A DNA stretch of 64,000 bases, from assembly GCF_001984155.1 (NCBI RefSeq), contig NZ_MTQO01000052.1:744001-808000 (forward strand), read 5' to 3'. Position numbers and translations under genes: made by a program. Shown here piece after piece: positions 49,952 through 58,926 of this stretch; position 1 is the first letter of the stretch, and each line of letters starts with the position of its first letter. The notes beneath the pieces were generated by a model that was given only the letters and a program-made list of their open reading frames with translations, had not been told where the DNA came from and did not search any database. Origin of the DNA: Actinosynnema sp. ALI-1.44 (GTDB taxonomy: Bacteria > Actinomycetota > Actinomycetes > Mycobacteriales > Pseudonocardiaceae).

Positions 49952-51331
49952 TCAAGCGCTGATCCGCCCGGATCTCCCACCCACCAGTACGAGAACGGCC
50001 GTCACCGACACGCCGGTGAGCAGCAGCATCGCCGCTTGGTTGCCTGCAGCGAACGTCTCGGCGCGCACCACGTCACCGGCGAACCCGCGGAACACGGTCA
50101 TCCCCACGGCCAACCCGATCGCCCCGCCGAAGTTGTGGATCGTCCAGGTCGCGCCGACCGCGAGCCCAGCCGTCCGAGGCGGCACCGACGAGAGCGCCAG
50201 CACCGCGGACGGCCCGAGCACGCCCGCCCAGCCGATCCCCATCAGCACGAACGCGACCACGACGAACCCGAGGCCCGTGTCCGTGTCGAAGCTCGACTGC
50301 GTCAACGCGGACAACGAGAACGCACCGAAGCCGGTCACGATCACAACCCGCGGGCCAACGCGGTCAACCACCCTGCCGACAAGCGGAGAGAGGACAGCGA
50401 CGGTCGCGGTCGTCGGCAACATGAGCAGTCCCACCGCGAGGCCGTCGAAGCCACGCACGACGGTCAGGTACAAGGGCATCAGGAACAACGCCGTGGTGTA
50501 GAAGAACGCCAGCGCGAACTCGGCGGTGGCCGCACCGAGGAACCGTCGGTCGGCGAACAACCCGAATGGGACGAGCGGCGCGGCTACTCGTCTTTCCACC
50601 AGCACGAAGCCGGCCAACGCAACCGCCCCGGCAACGATCGACCCGAGCACCTGCCACGAAGTCCAGCCGAACGTGTCGTCGAACGTGACACCGAAGATCA
50701 ACCCGGCCAGCGCGACCACGAGCAGCACGAGCCCCGGCCAGTCCAGCGCGCTGTCGTCGGTGCCGTGCGACTCGGTCAGGCAGACCGCGCAGATCGCCAG
50801 TGCCACCAGCACGAGCGGCACGTTCACCAGGAACACCCAGTGCCAGCCCAGCGTCCCGACGAGCAACCCGCCGAGCATGGGACCGGCCGCGAGCCCGATC
50901 CCGTTGATCGCGAACAGCATCCCGATCGCCCTGCCGCGCTGTGCGTGCGGGAACGCGTCGGCCACGATCGTGCTTGAACTGGTGTAGAGCACGGCGCAGG
51001 CAGTGCCCTGCACGAACCTGAACGCGGTCAGGGTTCCCACGTCGGACGCCAGCCCCGCACCCAAGGAAGACAGTCCGAAAAGTATGGTCCCGGCGTACAG
51101 CACGCGGCGGCGGCCGTACCGGTCGGACAACCTGCCCGCCGCCACCATGAACATCGACAGCGCGACGACGAAGATGTTGACCACCAACTGGGTCCGCGGC
51201 ACGCTCGCGCCGAGCGACCGGCTGATGTCAGGGGCAGCCGTGTTGACGATGGTCAGGTCGACGCAGCCGAGGAAGCTGACGATGCCGACCCCGGTCAGCA
51301 CCCACCACTTGCGACTCTTCTCGGTGATCAC
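49952..51331 (-). CDS. DHA2-type MFS drug exporter (EmrB/QacA family)
   Basis: 459 residues with about 14 membrane helices. The DHA2 motif LGCVDLTIVNTAAPDISRSL is at the first helix, followed by the loop AGRLSDRYGRRRVLYAGTIL. It uses proton exchange to export cationic or hydrophobic drugs. An XRE regulator is divergent with a 102-bp gap, the usual arrangement for local control. Substrate unknown. Confidence 0.92.
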   Translation of the reverse strand: MITEKSRKWWVLTGVGIVSFLGCVDLTIVNTAAPDISRSLGASVPRTQLVVNIFVVALSMFMVAAGRLSDRYGRRRVLYAGTILFGLSSLGAGLASDVGTLTAFRFVQGTACAVLYTSSSTIVADAFPHAQRGRAIGMLFAINGIGLAAGPMLGGLLVGTLGWHWVFLVNVPLVLVALAICAVCLTESHGTDDSALDWPGLVLLVVALAGLIFGVTFDDTFGWTSWQVLGSIVAGAVALAGFVLVERRVAAPLVPFGLFADRRFLGAATAEFALAFFYTTALFLMPLYLTVVRGFDGLAVGLLMLPTTATVAVLSPLVGRVVDRVGPRVVIVTGFGAFSLSALTQSSFDTDTGLGFVVVAFVLMGIGWAGVLGPSAVLALSSVPPRTAGLAVGATWTIHNFGGAIGLAVGMTVFRGFAGDVVRAETFAAGNQAAMLLLTGVSVTAVLVLVGGRSGRISA

Positions 51332-51433
51332 GCCGCCACTCTGGCGACGGCGGCGGCACCCGCCCAGCCCCGGTTTTTCCTACCACTGAGCGGGTGTGGC
51401 CGGCGCACGCGCGGATCGCGCATACTCGGGACC

Positions 51434-52294
51434 ATGAGCGTCCTCGGCGAGTTCCTGCAGGCCCGGCGGGCACAGGTGCGGCCGGAGGACGTCGGGCTGT
51501 CCCCCATCGGCGAGCGGCGCCGCGTGCCCGGTCTGCGGCGGGAGGAACTCGCCCAGCTCGCCGGGATCAGCGTGTCCTACTACACCCGCCTCGAGCAGGG
51601 GCAGTCACGCGGCGCGTCCGGGCCGGTACTCGACTCGATCGCCGAGGCGCTGCGGCTCGATCGGGACGAACGCGAACACCTGCGCCGCCTTGCCTCGGCG
51701 CCCCGCCGGGCCGTGGCCGCTCGGCCCGCACCGGAACGTGTCCTGCCCGCCACGCTCGATCTGCTGGCGATGATGTCCGGCGTGCCCGCGCTCGTGCAGG
51801 GCCGCTGTGCCGATGTGCTGGCGTGGAACGCTCTCGGACACGCCCTGCTCGCCGGTCATCTCGACGCCGACGTGCGGTCCCGGCCGAACATGGCCCGGTT
51901 GGTGTTCCTCGACGCACGCACCCGGGAGCTGTACGCGGACTGGCCCCGCAAGGCCCGTGCGGTGGTCGGCAACCTCCGCCTGGCCGCCGGCCGGTATCCC
52001 GACGACGCGGCGCTGGCGGCGTTGATCGGGGAACTCTCGGTCAAGAGCCCCGATTTCGCCACGATGTGGGCCGATCACCGGATCCGTCCGTGCGACGCCG
52101 CCGACTACGAGCTGCACCACCCGGCTATCGGCCGGATCACGTTGACGCAGCAAGCGTTCGACGTCGCCCGCGCACCGGACCAGATGCTGGTCACGCTGAC
52201 CGCACCACCCGGCTCCCCAGCTCGCGAGGCACTGGCCCGGCTGGTGCCCGATGAGTTTTCGCCGCGGGCGTGGTCCACCCTCCGAACCAGCTGA
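51434..52294 (+). CDS. XRE regulator with MmyB-like ligand domain
   Basis: 286 residues. The HTH is GLRREELAQLAGISVSYYTR, then LEQGQSRGASGPVLDSIAEA. The C-terminal 190 residues match the MmyB/MLTR-like domain (DVLAWNALGHALLAGHLDAD; NMARLVFLDARTRELYADWP; DFATMWADHRIRP; HHPAIGRITLTQQAFDVA), which binds fatty-acid-like ligands in characterised relatives. It lies divergent from the DHA2 exporter and just upstream of the VOC gene (15 bp), so it likely controls both. Confidence 0.92.
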   Translation: MSVLGEFLQARRAQVRPEDVGLSPIGERRRVPGLRREELAQLAGISVSYYTRLEQGQSRGASGPVLDSIAEALRLDRDEREHLRRLASAPRRAVAARPAPERVLPATLDLLAMMSGVPALVQGRCADVLAWNALGHALLAGHLDADVRSRPNMARLVFLDARTRELYADWPRKARAVVGNLRLAAGRYPDDAALAALIGELSVKSPDFATMWADHRIRPCDAADYELHHPAIGRITLTQQAFDVARAPDQMLVTLTAPPGSPAREALARLVPDEFSPRAWSTLRTS

Positions 52295-52309
52295 CAGGGA
52301 GTGGTCCGA

Positions 52310-52654
52310 GTGGACTTGTACAGCATCGTGCCGGTGAGCGACTGCACCAGGTCTCTGCCGTGGTACGAGGTGTTCTTCGGGCGCCCGGCCGACGAGGTGA
52401 TCGGCGAGGAGTACCTGTGGCAGGTCGGTGCGAACGCGTGGGTCGTCCTCGACGACCGCGAGCTGCGTGCCAAGGGCGTCGGCACGGCCATGATCACGCT
52501 CGGGGTGACCGACTTCGACGACATCATGGCCCGGCTGGCCGCCAACGACATCGCCCATGACCCGGTGGAGACCTACGGCAACGGCGTTCGCCACGTCGAT
52601 GTGCCGGACCCGGACGGCAATGTGCTGTCGCTCGCGCAGGGGCCTACGCCGTAG
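52310..52654 (+). CDS. VOC-family (glyoxalase-like) protein
   Basis: 114 residues from GTG 52310 (AGGGAG 8 nt upstream). The single VOC module has DLYSIVPVSDCTRSLPWYEV, FFGRPADEV, TLGVTDFDDIMARLAAND and VDVPDPDGNVLSLAQ. It dimerises to form a metal site and may act as a small lyase, isomerase or drug-binding resistance protein. It is probably cotranscribed with the XRE gene. Confidence 0.85.
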   Translation: MDLYSIVPVSDCTRSLPWYEVFFGRPADEVIGEEYLWQVGANAWVVLDDRELRAKGVGTAMITLGVTDFDDIMARLAANDIAHDPVETYGNGVRHVDVPDPDGNVLSLAQGPTP

Positions 52655-52721
52655 GGAACCGGGGCGTGGGCGCCTGCGTCGTAGGCGGTGATCGAACCGA
52701 CATGACGCTGGGAGGTCGAGC

Positions 52722-53639
52722 ATGCGGGCAGCAGCATCGCTGGCCGCGGCCGGGACGCTGGGCGCCGCGCTGGCTTTCGCCCCGGCGGCGTCGGCGGAGC
52801 CGGGCGAACGGATCTCTGCCTATGACGTGGCGGTCACCATCGCCGCGAACGGCAGTGCGCACGTCACCGAGACGATCGTCTACGACTTCGGGGCCAACGA
52901 CCGCCATGGCATCACCCGCAAGGTCACGGGCAAGAAGATGATCGGGAAGGCGACCGCGTCCAGCCCGGACGGCGCGCCCGCCGGGGTGACCACGACCGGC
53001 GGCGTGATCCGCGTCGGCGATCCCGCTGTCACAGTGACCGGGAAGCACACCTACGTGCTGAACTACGACGTGGCCGTCGCGGCGGAGTCGAGGGGGACCG
53101 ACGCGGCGGTGTTCTGGCATGTGGTGGACGGCAGCTGGGACGTGCCGGTGGCCGCCGTCACCGGCACAATCACCGCCCCGGCGGCCGCGACTCTCGGCTC
53201 CTGCACGGTGTCCGGCACGACGCCATGCGACAGCGCCGCTTCCGCTGACGGCAACGTCGTCCGCGTCAGCCAGAAGAACCTCGTCGCACGCGACGTCGTG
53301 TTGGTGGCGGCGACGTTCCCCGCGGCAGGCCTTGCCCTGCCCACTTCGACGCGGCCGACGTCACCACCGGCCACCAGCCGCACCACCCCGGCCTCCGCCG
53401 GGTCCTCAAGCCGGACCAGCGGCTCGTCGGCCTTCGGGTGGGTGTTCGGGCTCGGCATCGTGGGCCTGCTGATCGTGCTGCTGGCCAGTGCGGGCAGGGG
53501 GCGCCGGTCAGGCGGCGGTCACCACTCCTCGTACGACAGCGGCAGCACCTGGTCGGGCAGCAGTTCCTCGGACAGCAGCAGCTCGTCCGACAGCGGCAGC
53601 TCGTCCAGTTCGTCCGGCGGAGGCAGCGGCAGCTGGTGA
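52722..53639 (+). CDS. DUF2207-like membrane-anchored protein, short form
   Basis: 305 residues. Signal peptide 1-25, then a beta-rich N-terminal domain typical of DUF2207: ISAYDVAVTIAANGSAHVTE, TIVYDFGANDRHGITRKV, TYVLNYDV and VFWHVVDGSWDVPVAAVTGT. A Thr/Ser/Pro spacer precedes one membrane helix (AFGWVFGLGIVGLLIVLLAS), then a Ser/Gly-rich tail ending GGGSGSW, a usual DUF2207 ending. The large central part of the full-length family (usually over 500 aa) is missing, so this is a reduced form. Function unknown. Confidence 0.75.
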   Translation: MRAAASLAAAGTLGAALAFAPAASAEPGERISAYDVAVTIAANGSAHVTETIVYDFGANDRHGITRKVTGKKMIGKATASSPDGAPAGVTTTGGVIRVGDPAVTVTGKHTYVLNYDVAVAAESRGTDAAVFWHVVDGSWDVPVAAVTGTITAPAAATLGSCTVSGTTPCDSAASADGNVVRVSQKNLVARDVVLVAATFPAAGLALPTSTRPTSPPATSRTTPASAGSSSRTSGSSAFGWVFGLGIVGLLIVLLASAGRGRRSGGGHHSSYDSGSTWSGSSSSDSSSSSDSGSSSSSSGGGSGSW

Positions 53640-53684
53640 GCGCGGTCACACCGGACTGAGAGGACACTCTGGTTAGGGTTGATC

Positions 53685-55175
53685 GTGGTCGACTACGAAG
53701 AGTACCGGCGTTTTGACGCGGTCGGACTGGCCGGGCTGGTCGCGCGGGGCGAGGTCACGGCCGCCGACCTGCTCGAAGTGGCGATCGAACGCGCCGAGCA
53801 GGTCAACCCGAAGCTGAACGCGATCGTGTACCCGATGTACGAGATCGCCAGGAAACGGGCGGCAGGGCCGCTGTCGGGTCCTCTCGCCGGGGTGCCGTTC
53901 CTGCTCAAGGACCTGGGGCAGGACTACGCGGGCCTGCCGACCGGGTCGGGTTCGTGGTCGCTGCGCGGGCACGTCGCGGCCGCGCACAGCGTGACCGTCC
54001 AGCGGTGGCTGGACGCCGGGCTCGTCGTCTTCGGCAAGACCGCGACGCCGGAGTTCGGCACCAAGGCGGTGACCGAGTCGAAAGCGACCGGGCCGACCCG
54101 CAACCCGTGGAACCCCCGGCACACCCCAGGTGGGTCGTCGGGCGGCGCCGCCGCGGCCGTGGCCGCCGGTATCGTGCCCGTCGCCGGGGCGAGCGACGGC
54201 GGTGGCTCGATCCGCATCCCCGCCGCGTGTTGCGGGCTGTTCGGGCTCAAGCCCGGCCGGGGACTGCTGTCGAGCGGCCCCCGCCGCGCCGAGAGTTTCC
54301 ACGGCGCGGCAACGGATGGCGTCATTTCCCGGACAGTCCGCGACACCGCGGCGATGCTGGACGTCCTGACCGCCGCGCAGGACCTCGGCGGCCCGTATCT
54401 GGCCGCGCGGCCGGACGTCTCCTTCGCCGAGCTCGCCGCTCGCGAACCAGGCAGGCTCCGGGTCGGGTACACGACGCGCTCCCCGCTCGGCACCCCGGTG
54501 GACAAGGAAGCAGTCGCGGCGGTGAGCCATGCCGCGACCGTGCTCACGCAGCTCGGCCATGACGTCGAGGAAGCCGAACCGGACATCGACGGCAGGCGGA
54601 TGGCGGGTGACTTCCTCACCGGGTGGGGCGCCAACGCCGCGACGATCATCGCGGAGATCCAGCGTGAACACGGCGCCAGGCTCGAGGACTTCGAACTCGA
54701 CACCCGCATGCTCGCGGCCTCGGCCTGGGCCGTCAAAGCGCCGGAGTACGTCGCCGCGCACCTTCGGTGGAACGGCTACACGCGTGCGTTGGCCGCGTTC
54801 CACGAACGCTACGACCTGTTGCTCACCCCGACGCTCGCGCGCCCGCCGGTCCGAGTCGGCGAGCTCGACACGCCACCCGCGGTCCGCGCGTTGGGGCAGA
54901 CGCTGGAACGGTTGAAGCTGATCGGCGCGTTCAGCAAGACGAAGGCGTGGAACGACCAGATCATCACCAACCTCGCGCCGGTCCCCTACACCCAGCTGGC
55001 CAACATCACCGGCCGCCCGGCCATGTCGGTTCCGCTGCACCGCACCGCACAGGGGCTTCCGCTCGGGGTCCAGTTCGTCGCCGGTCTCGGCGGCGAAGGC
55101 ACCCTGCTGGCACTGGCCACCCAGCTCGAAGCCGCCCACCCGTGGGCTCAGGATGAGCCGCCCTTCTGCCGGTGA
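53685..55175 (+). CDS. Amidase-signature family amidohydrolase
   Basis: 496 residues from GTG 53685; TTG 53679 is possible. The Ser-cisSer-Lys triad is complete: Lys75 (FLLKDLG), cis-Ser151 (TPGGSSGGAAAAVAAG) and Ser175 (ASDGGGSIRIPAACCGLFGL). It hydrolyses an amide; substrates in the family range from nylon oligomers to aryl amides. It carries no GatA hallmarks of tRNA amidation partners, and no gatB or gatC gene is near. TAGGGT (53674-53679) may serve as -10 box for a leaderless message. Confidence 0.9.
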   Translation: MVDYEEYRRFDAVGLAGLVARGEVTAADLLEVAIERAEQVNPKLNAIVYPMYEIARKRAAGPLSGPLAGVPFLLKDLGQDYAGLPTGSGSWSLRGHVAAAHSVTVQRWLDAGLVVFGKTATPEFGTKAVTESKATGPTRNPWNPRHTPGGSSGGAAAAVAAGIVPVAGASDGGGSIRIPAACCGLFGLKPGRGLLSSGPRRAESFHGAATDGVISRTVRDTAAMLDVLTAAQDLGGPYLAARPDVSFAELAAREPGRLRVGYTTRSPLGTPVDKEAVAAVSHAATVLTQLGHDVEEAEPDIDGRRMAGDFLTGWGANAATIIAEIQREHGARLEDFELDTRMLAASAWAVKAPEYVAAHLRWNGYTRALAAFHERYDLLLTPTLARPPVRVGELDTPPAVRALGQTLERLKLIGAFSKTKAWNDQIITNLAPVPYTQLANITGRPAMSVPLHRTAQGLPLGVQFVAGLGGEGTLLALATQLEAAHPWAQDEPPFCR

Positions 55176-55260
55176 CGGCGTCGCGGTTGGCCCGCCCAGC
55201 GCCGTACCAGCACGGCGTCACGCGGGACCGGTCCCGGAAAACCGGCGTACAAACCGGACC

Positions 55261-55758
55261 ATGCGCCGTCATATCACTGTTCTCGCCGCCATCGCTCTGG
55301 TCGTGTCCGGTTGCGGCAACCAAGCGCCGACTGCGCAGCCACCGGCATCCGCACCCTCGACGACCACGCCGCAAACCACCACCACCGTCCCGACCACAAC
55401 CAGTGCACCACCGACAACGACAACAACAACCCCGTCGACGAACACGCGTCCGCTCGCCCCGGCGAGCTCGAACGTGAAGGACTGCTTCGACGGCGACTGC
55501 GTGCTGCTGCTGTCCAAGCCGGCGACCATCCGGCTGGACGCGAAGAAGCTGCACTACCCGTCCATGCGCGTGACGGCCATCAGCGCGGACAGCCTCACCT
55601 ACCAGGTCACCTACCCCGGAGGTGGCGGCGCCACGTCGACCGTCGGGCCGGGCGGCCGCGGGGCCTTCAGTTTCCAGGGATTCCCCAAGATCGAGGTCGG
55701 CATGACCTTGGTCGACGGCAAACCCGCGCTGGTACTCCAACTCGGCGACCCCGGGTGA
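55261..55758 (+). CDS. Small lipoprotein with Thr-rich linker
   Basis: 165 residues from ATG 55261. The lipobox is VVSGC (Cys 18). A low-complexity Thr/Pro/Ser linker (about 20-65) exposes an 85-residue beta-rich domain (DCFDGDCVLLLSKPATIRLD; KIEVGMTLVDGKPALVLQLG) with a CFDGDC pair that could form a disulfide. No family recognised. It probably sits on the outer face of the membrane. Confidence 0.75.
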   Translation: MRRHITVLAAIALVVSGCGNQAPTAQPPASAPSTTTPQTTTTVPTTTSAPPTTTTTTPSTNTRPLAPASSNVKDCFDGDCVLLLSKPATIRLDAKKLHYPSMRVTAISADSLTYQVTYPGGGGATSTVGPGGRGAFSFQGFPKIEVGMTLVDGKPALVLQLGDPG

Positions 55759-55778
55759 TCACGCGGGAGGGAAGCAGG

Positions 55779-56396
55779 TCACCTCAACAGGCCGCGTTCC
55801 TTGGCCGTCACCACGGCCGCGGTCCGGCTGGAGACACCGAGTTTCTTGAATATCCGCAACAGGTGCGTCTTCACCGTCGCCTCGGCGACGAACAGCTCGG
55901 CCGCGATACCGGGATTGCTCATCCCCTTGGCCACCAGCCTGAGCACGCTCTGCTCCCGGGTGGACAGCGTGGTCGCCTCGGCTCCCCTGGCGCGGTAGAG
56001 GGCCGGGGCCAACGACGGCGTCAGCACCGTGGCACCACCGGCCGCCGCGCGCACGGCGTCGACCAGTTCGGTCCGGGAACTGCCTTTCAGCATGTACCCG
56101 GCGGCGCCCGCCTCGATGCAGCGCAGGATGTCGGCCGCGTCGTCGTACGTGGTCACGATGATCACCACCGTCTCCGGGGAGATCTCGCGGATGTGGCGGG
56201 TGGTGTCGGCGCCGTCCATACCGTCCATGCGCAGGTCCAGCATGACGATCTCGGGCCGGTGCAGCCGCACCAGCGCCACGGCTTCCGCACCCGACCCGGC
56301 CTCGGCGACGATCTCGATGTCCGGCTCGGTCTCCAGGGTGGCGATCAGGCCGGTGCGGACTATCGGGTGGTCGTCGGTCACGAGTACGCGGATCAT
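55779..56396 (-). CDS. NarL/LuxR-family response regulator
   Basis: 205 residues. The receiver domain has the acidic pocket DD at 8-9, phospho-acceptor Asp54 (IVMLDLRMDGMDG), Thr83 region (IIVTTYDD) and Lys105 (GYMLKGSS). The C-terminal LuxR HTH is TLSTREQSVLRLVAKGMSNP, then GIAAELFVAEATVKTHLLRI. Its ATG overlaps the kinase stop by 4 bp. It would be phosphorylated by the adjacent sensor; the target genes are not evident. Confidence 0.94.
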   Translation of the reverse strand: MIRVLVTDDHPIVRTGLIATLETEPDIEIVAEAGSGAEAVALVRLHRPEIVMLDLRMDGMDGADTTRHIREISPETVVIIVTTYDDAADILRCIEAGAAGYMLKGSSRTELVDAVRAAAGGATVLTPSLAPALYRARGAEATTLSTREQSVLRLVAKGMSNPGIAAELFVAEATVKTHLLRIFKKLGVSSRTAAVVTAKERGLLR

Positions 56397-57574
56397 GTCG
56401 TCGCCTGGTAGTAGGGAATCGTCACCGACAGGGTCGTCCCAGCCGGGTCGCTGGTGATGTCCGCCGCGCCGCCCGCCTCCACGGCGCGGGCGCGGATGCC
56501 CGGCAGGCCGTGCCCACCGGTCTGGGCGGCCGGGTCGAAGCCCGGACCATTGTCCGTCACATTCAGGTGTACCTCGTCCTCGGTCAGTTCGAGGGCCAGT
56601 TTGACCAGGTCCGCACCCTGCGCGTGCTTCGCCACGTTCGACAGCGACTCCTGCGCCGCGCGGAGCACGACCACCGCCACGCGGGTGGGCACCTCCTGGT
56701 CACGCCCTGACGTCCTGACCGCCACGTCGATGCCGTGCCGCTCGGTGAACGCGTTCGCCGCCCGGCGCAGCGCCTCCCCCAGCGAGTGTTCCTTCAACAG
56801 CGGCGGCGTCCCCGCGGCCACGAACGCACGCGCCTCCGCGAGGCCCTCGTCAGCGGCCCGGCGGGCCAGCCGCAAGTGTTCGCGGGCGTTGTCGGGCGCG
56901 CTCTCGATCTGCGCCTCGGCCGCCTGCACCAGGGTGCTGATGCTGGTCAGGCCCTGCGCCAGGGTGTCGTGGATCTCCTTGGCCAGCCGTTCGCGTTCGG
57001 CCGCCATACCCGCCTCACGGGACAACGCCGCCAGCCGCTCCCGGCTCTCGCGCAACTCCTCGATCATGTCAGCGCGTTGCCGTGACTGCCGCACGACCTG
57101 TGTGACGAACAAGCCCAGGAACATGGCCAGCGCGACGCCCATGAGCAGGAACAGCAACTGACGTGACATATCAGCCGTGACGCCGCCCCACACCAGGACC
57201 GACCACGTCACTGGCCACGCGTGCGCGACCAGCACCAACGGCATGGCCACCCGCAGTGGCATGCTCATCACCAGCAGCGGCACCACGCCGAACAGGGCGA
57301 ACGTCGCGGTCAGGTCGGCGGCGACCGCCACGACGTAGCCGACCATCAGGCCGACCGCGAAACGGACCGCACGCGCCTCCTTGAGGATCGCGCGTCTGCC
57401 GAAGGCCGCGTACCAGACCACGAGCAGGGTGAGCACGCCGATGGCGACCGTACGCCCCGTCGCGGGGCTCTGCGCGATCAGCAACAGCACAAGCACCACC
57501 GCGTAGGCGACGGAGAGGTAGCCGTCCCACAGCGCGAACCAGCGGATGCGCGCCTCGGTCTGCGAACGGTTCAC
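56393..57574 (-). CDS. Membrane histidine kinase (HisKA_3, NarL partner)
   Basis: 393 residues. Five or six membrane helices in the first 160 residues and little extracytoplasmic loop suggest sensing within the membrane. A coiled-coil (165-195) leads to the dimerisation helix with phospho-acceptor His202 (ERERLAKEIHDTLAQGLTSI). The HATPase domain shows an N-box-like VVLRAAQESLSNVAKHAQGA and G-box NVTDNGPGFDPAAQTGGHGL. It works with the response regulator encoded downstream with a 4-bp overlap. Confidence 0.94.
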   Translation of the reverse strand: MNRSQTEARIRWFALWDGYLSVAYAVVLVLLLIAQSPATGRTVAIGVLTLLVVWYAAFGRRAILKEARAVRFAVGLMVGYVVAVAADLTATFALFGVVPLLVMSMPLRVAMPLVLVAHAWPVTWSVLVWGGVTADMSRQLLFLLMGVALAMFLGLFVTQVVRQSRQRADMIEELRESRERLAALSREAGMAAERERLAKEIHDTLAQGLTSISTLVQAAEAQIESAPDNAREHLRLARRAADEGLAEARAFVAAGTPPLLKEHSLGEALRRAANAFTERHGIDVAVRTSGRDQEVPTRVAVVVLRAAQESLSNVAKHAQGADLVKLALELTEDEVHLNVTDNGPGFDPAAQTGGHGLPGIRARAVEAGGAADITSDPAGTTLSVTIPYYQATT

Positions 57575-57686
57575 CCCACAGTCCTATCAGGACATGCCCG
57601 GGTCCGTTGTCCACCTACCGGTGGACACGGGATGACGACGGTCGGCTGACACCACGGCACCACGGGCGTACCTAGCGTGAGGACTC

Positions 57687-58211
57687 GTGAAAGAAGCAAG
57701 TCCATTCTGGATAGCCCTGATCGCGAGTGTCTCCGTCCTGGCGATCGTGCTCGCCACCGACCTTGGACACCGCGCGTTGACGAGGTGGCGGCTGGCGCGG
57801 TCGTTGCTCGCGGTCGTCATCGTGTGCGGCATCTTCGTCCGGTCGTTGCCGACTGGGGGCAACGACGTACCGCTGCAGCTCGCGGGCATCGGGGCCGGGG
57901 TGCTGGCGGGCGTCGTCGCCGCGAAGTTCCTGGTAGTGGAGCGAGCATCCGACGGCCGGGTGATGACCCGAGGCGGGTTCGGTTACGCAGCCGTGTGGGT
58001 GGTGTTGTCGGCCGCGCGTGTCGTGTTCGCGTACGGCGCCGAGCACTGGTTCGCCGAGGACATCGTCATGTTCAGCATCGAGCACGGCATCAGCGGCCAG
58101 GACACGTACGCCAACGCCTTCCTGTTCATGGCGTTGGCGATGGTGCTCGCTCGTTCCGGTGTGCTGCTTGTACGCACCCGCCGCACCACGCCCGTGGACG
58201 TGTCGGCATGA
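57687..58211 (+). CDS. DUF1345-like membrane protein
   Basis: 174 residues with four or five hydrophobic helices (FWIALIASVSVLAIVLATDL; SLLAVVIVCGIFVRSLPTGG; VVWVVLSAARVVFAYG-like segment; AFLFMALAMVLARSGVLLV). I am not sure of the family; DUF1345 or a related small integral membrane protein is possible. GTG 57687 follows TAGCGT (57672-57677) by 9 nt, suggesting a near-leaderless start. It is divergent from the histidine kinase gene, so it might be a target of that system. Confidence 0.65.
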   Translation: MKEASPFWIALIASVSVLAIVLATDLGHRALTRWRLARSLLAVVIVCGIFVRSLPTGGNDVPLQLAGIGAGVLAGVVAAKFLVVERASDGRVMTRGGFGYAAVWVVLSAARVVFAYGAEHWFAEDIVMFSIEHGISGQDTYANAFLFMALAMVLARSGVLLVRTRRTTPVDVSA

Positions 58212-58288
58212 GCGTGCACAGCACCGCGCTGACCATCGCCCAGGACGTGACGCCCGGCCTGCTGCGCCCGTTCACCACTACCGTTTGA
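58208..58288 (+). CDS. Possible 26-residue peptide coupled to the preceding membrane protein
   Basis: An ATG overlaps the upstream stop as ATGA and opens 26 codons, starting MSVHSTALTIAQ and ending RPFTTTV. It overlaps the convergent hemerythrin gene by 11 bp. It may be the remains of a longer second gene or a real small peptide. The coupling is the only support. Confidence 0.3.
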   Translation: MSVHSTALTIAQDVTPGLLRPFTTTV

Positions 58289-58835
58289 GCACCGAGCGGA
58301 TCGCGTCCCTGGCCCGGTCCATGATCGCCAACGGCGGTCCGAGCAAGAGGTTCGCGGTCGCGCTCTCGACACCCGGGTGCGGCCGCGTCGGCGCGATCAT
58401 CTCGGCGGCACGGACAGCACCAGCCATGGAACGCAACCTGTCCTCGTCGTGCAGCTTGCGCAGCAACGGGAACTCCTCCCGTTCCTCGTGCTCGGCATGT
58501 GCGAGCACGTCCGCCTTCAGCTCCGTGAGGAGGATGTCGAAGCCCTCCGCGTCCGGCCCCAAGTCGTGCAACGTGGACAGCAACCGCTTCGCCCGGTGCT
58601 CCTCCCCGACTCGGGCGTCCACCACGGCATCGCCGCCATCGACGTTGCGGACCTCGGGGTGCACCACCTCCTCCTCGGCGGTCTCGTGCACAGCGAGCAG
58701 CCGTACGAGGTCGTGGAACGCGTCCCGGCGTTTGTCCCCGGTCGCGCTTTCCACGACCTCGAACAACGTGCGGATCTCGACGTGCTGGCGCTCCAGCAGC
58801 GCGATGACGTTCTCGTCCTCTCGGCGGTCGGTCAT
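58278..58835 (-). CDS. Hemerythrin HHE-domain protein
   Basis: 185 residues. The four-helix HHE pattern shows iron ligands in LLERQHVEIRTLFEVVES, LLAVHETAEEEVVHPEVRN, VGEEHRAKRLLSTLHDLGPD and VLAHAEHEEREEFPLLRKLH. It would hold a di-iron site that binds oxygen, NO or other small molecules. A C-terminal extension of about 40 residues has no clear role. The window also has a bd oxidase, but the genes are 50 kb apart. Confidence 0.9.
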   Translation of the reverse strand: MTDRREDENVIALLERQHVEIRTLFEVVESATGDKRRDAFHDLVRLLAVHETAEEEVVHPEVRNVDGGDAVVDARVGEEHRAKRLLSTLHDLGPDAEGFDILLTELKADVLAHAEHEEREEFPLLRKLHDEDRLRSMAGAVRAAEMIAPTRPHPGVESATANLLLGPPLAIMDRARDAIRSVLKR

Positions 58836-58926
58836 GGGTCTCCTCCTACTCGGTCATCCAGTAGAGGGATTACCCGTCCTGGCCGCCATCACGCACCGAC
58901 TGCCTCACATCGAGTGTGACGAACGG

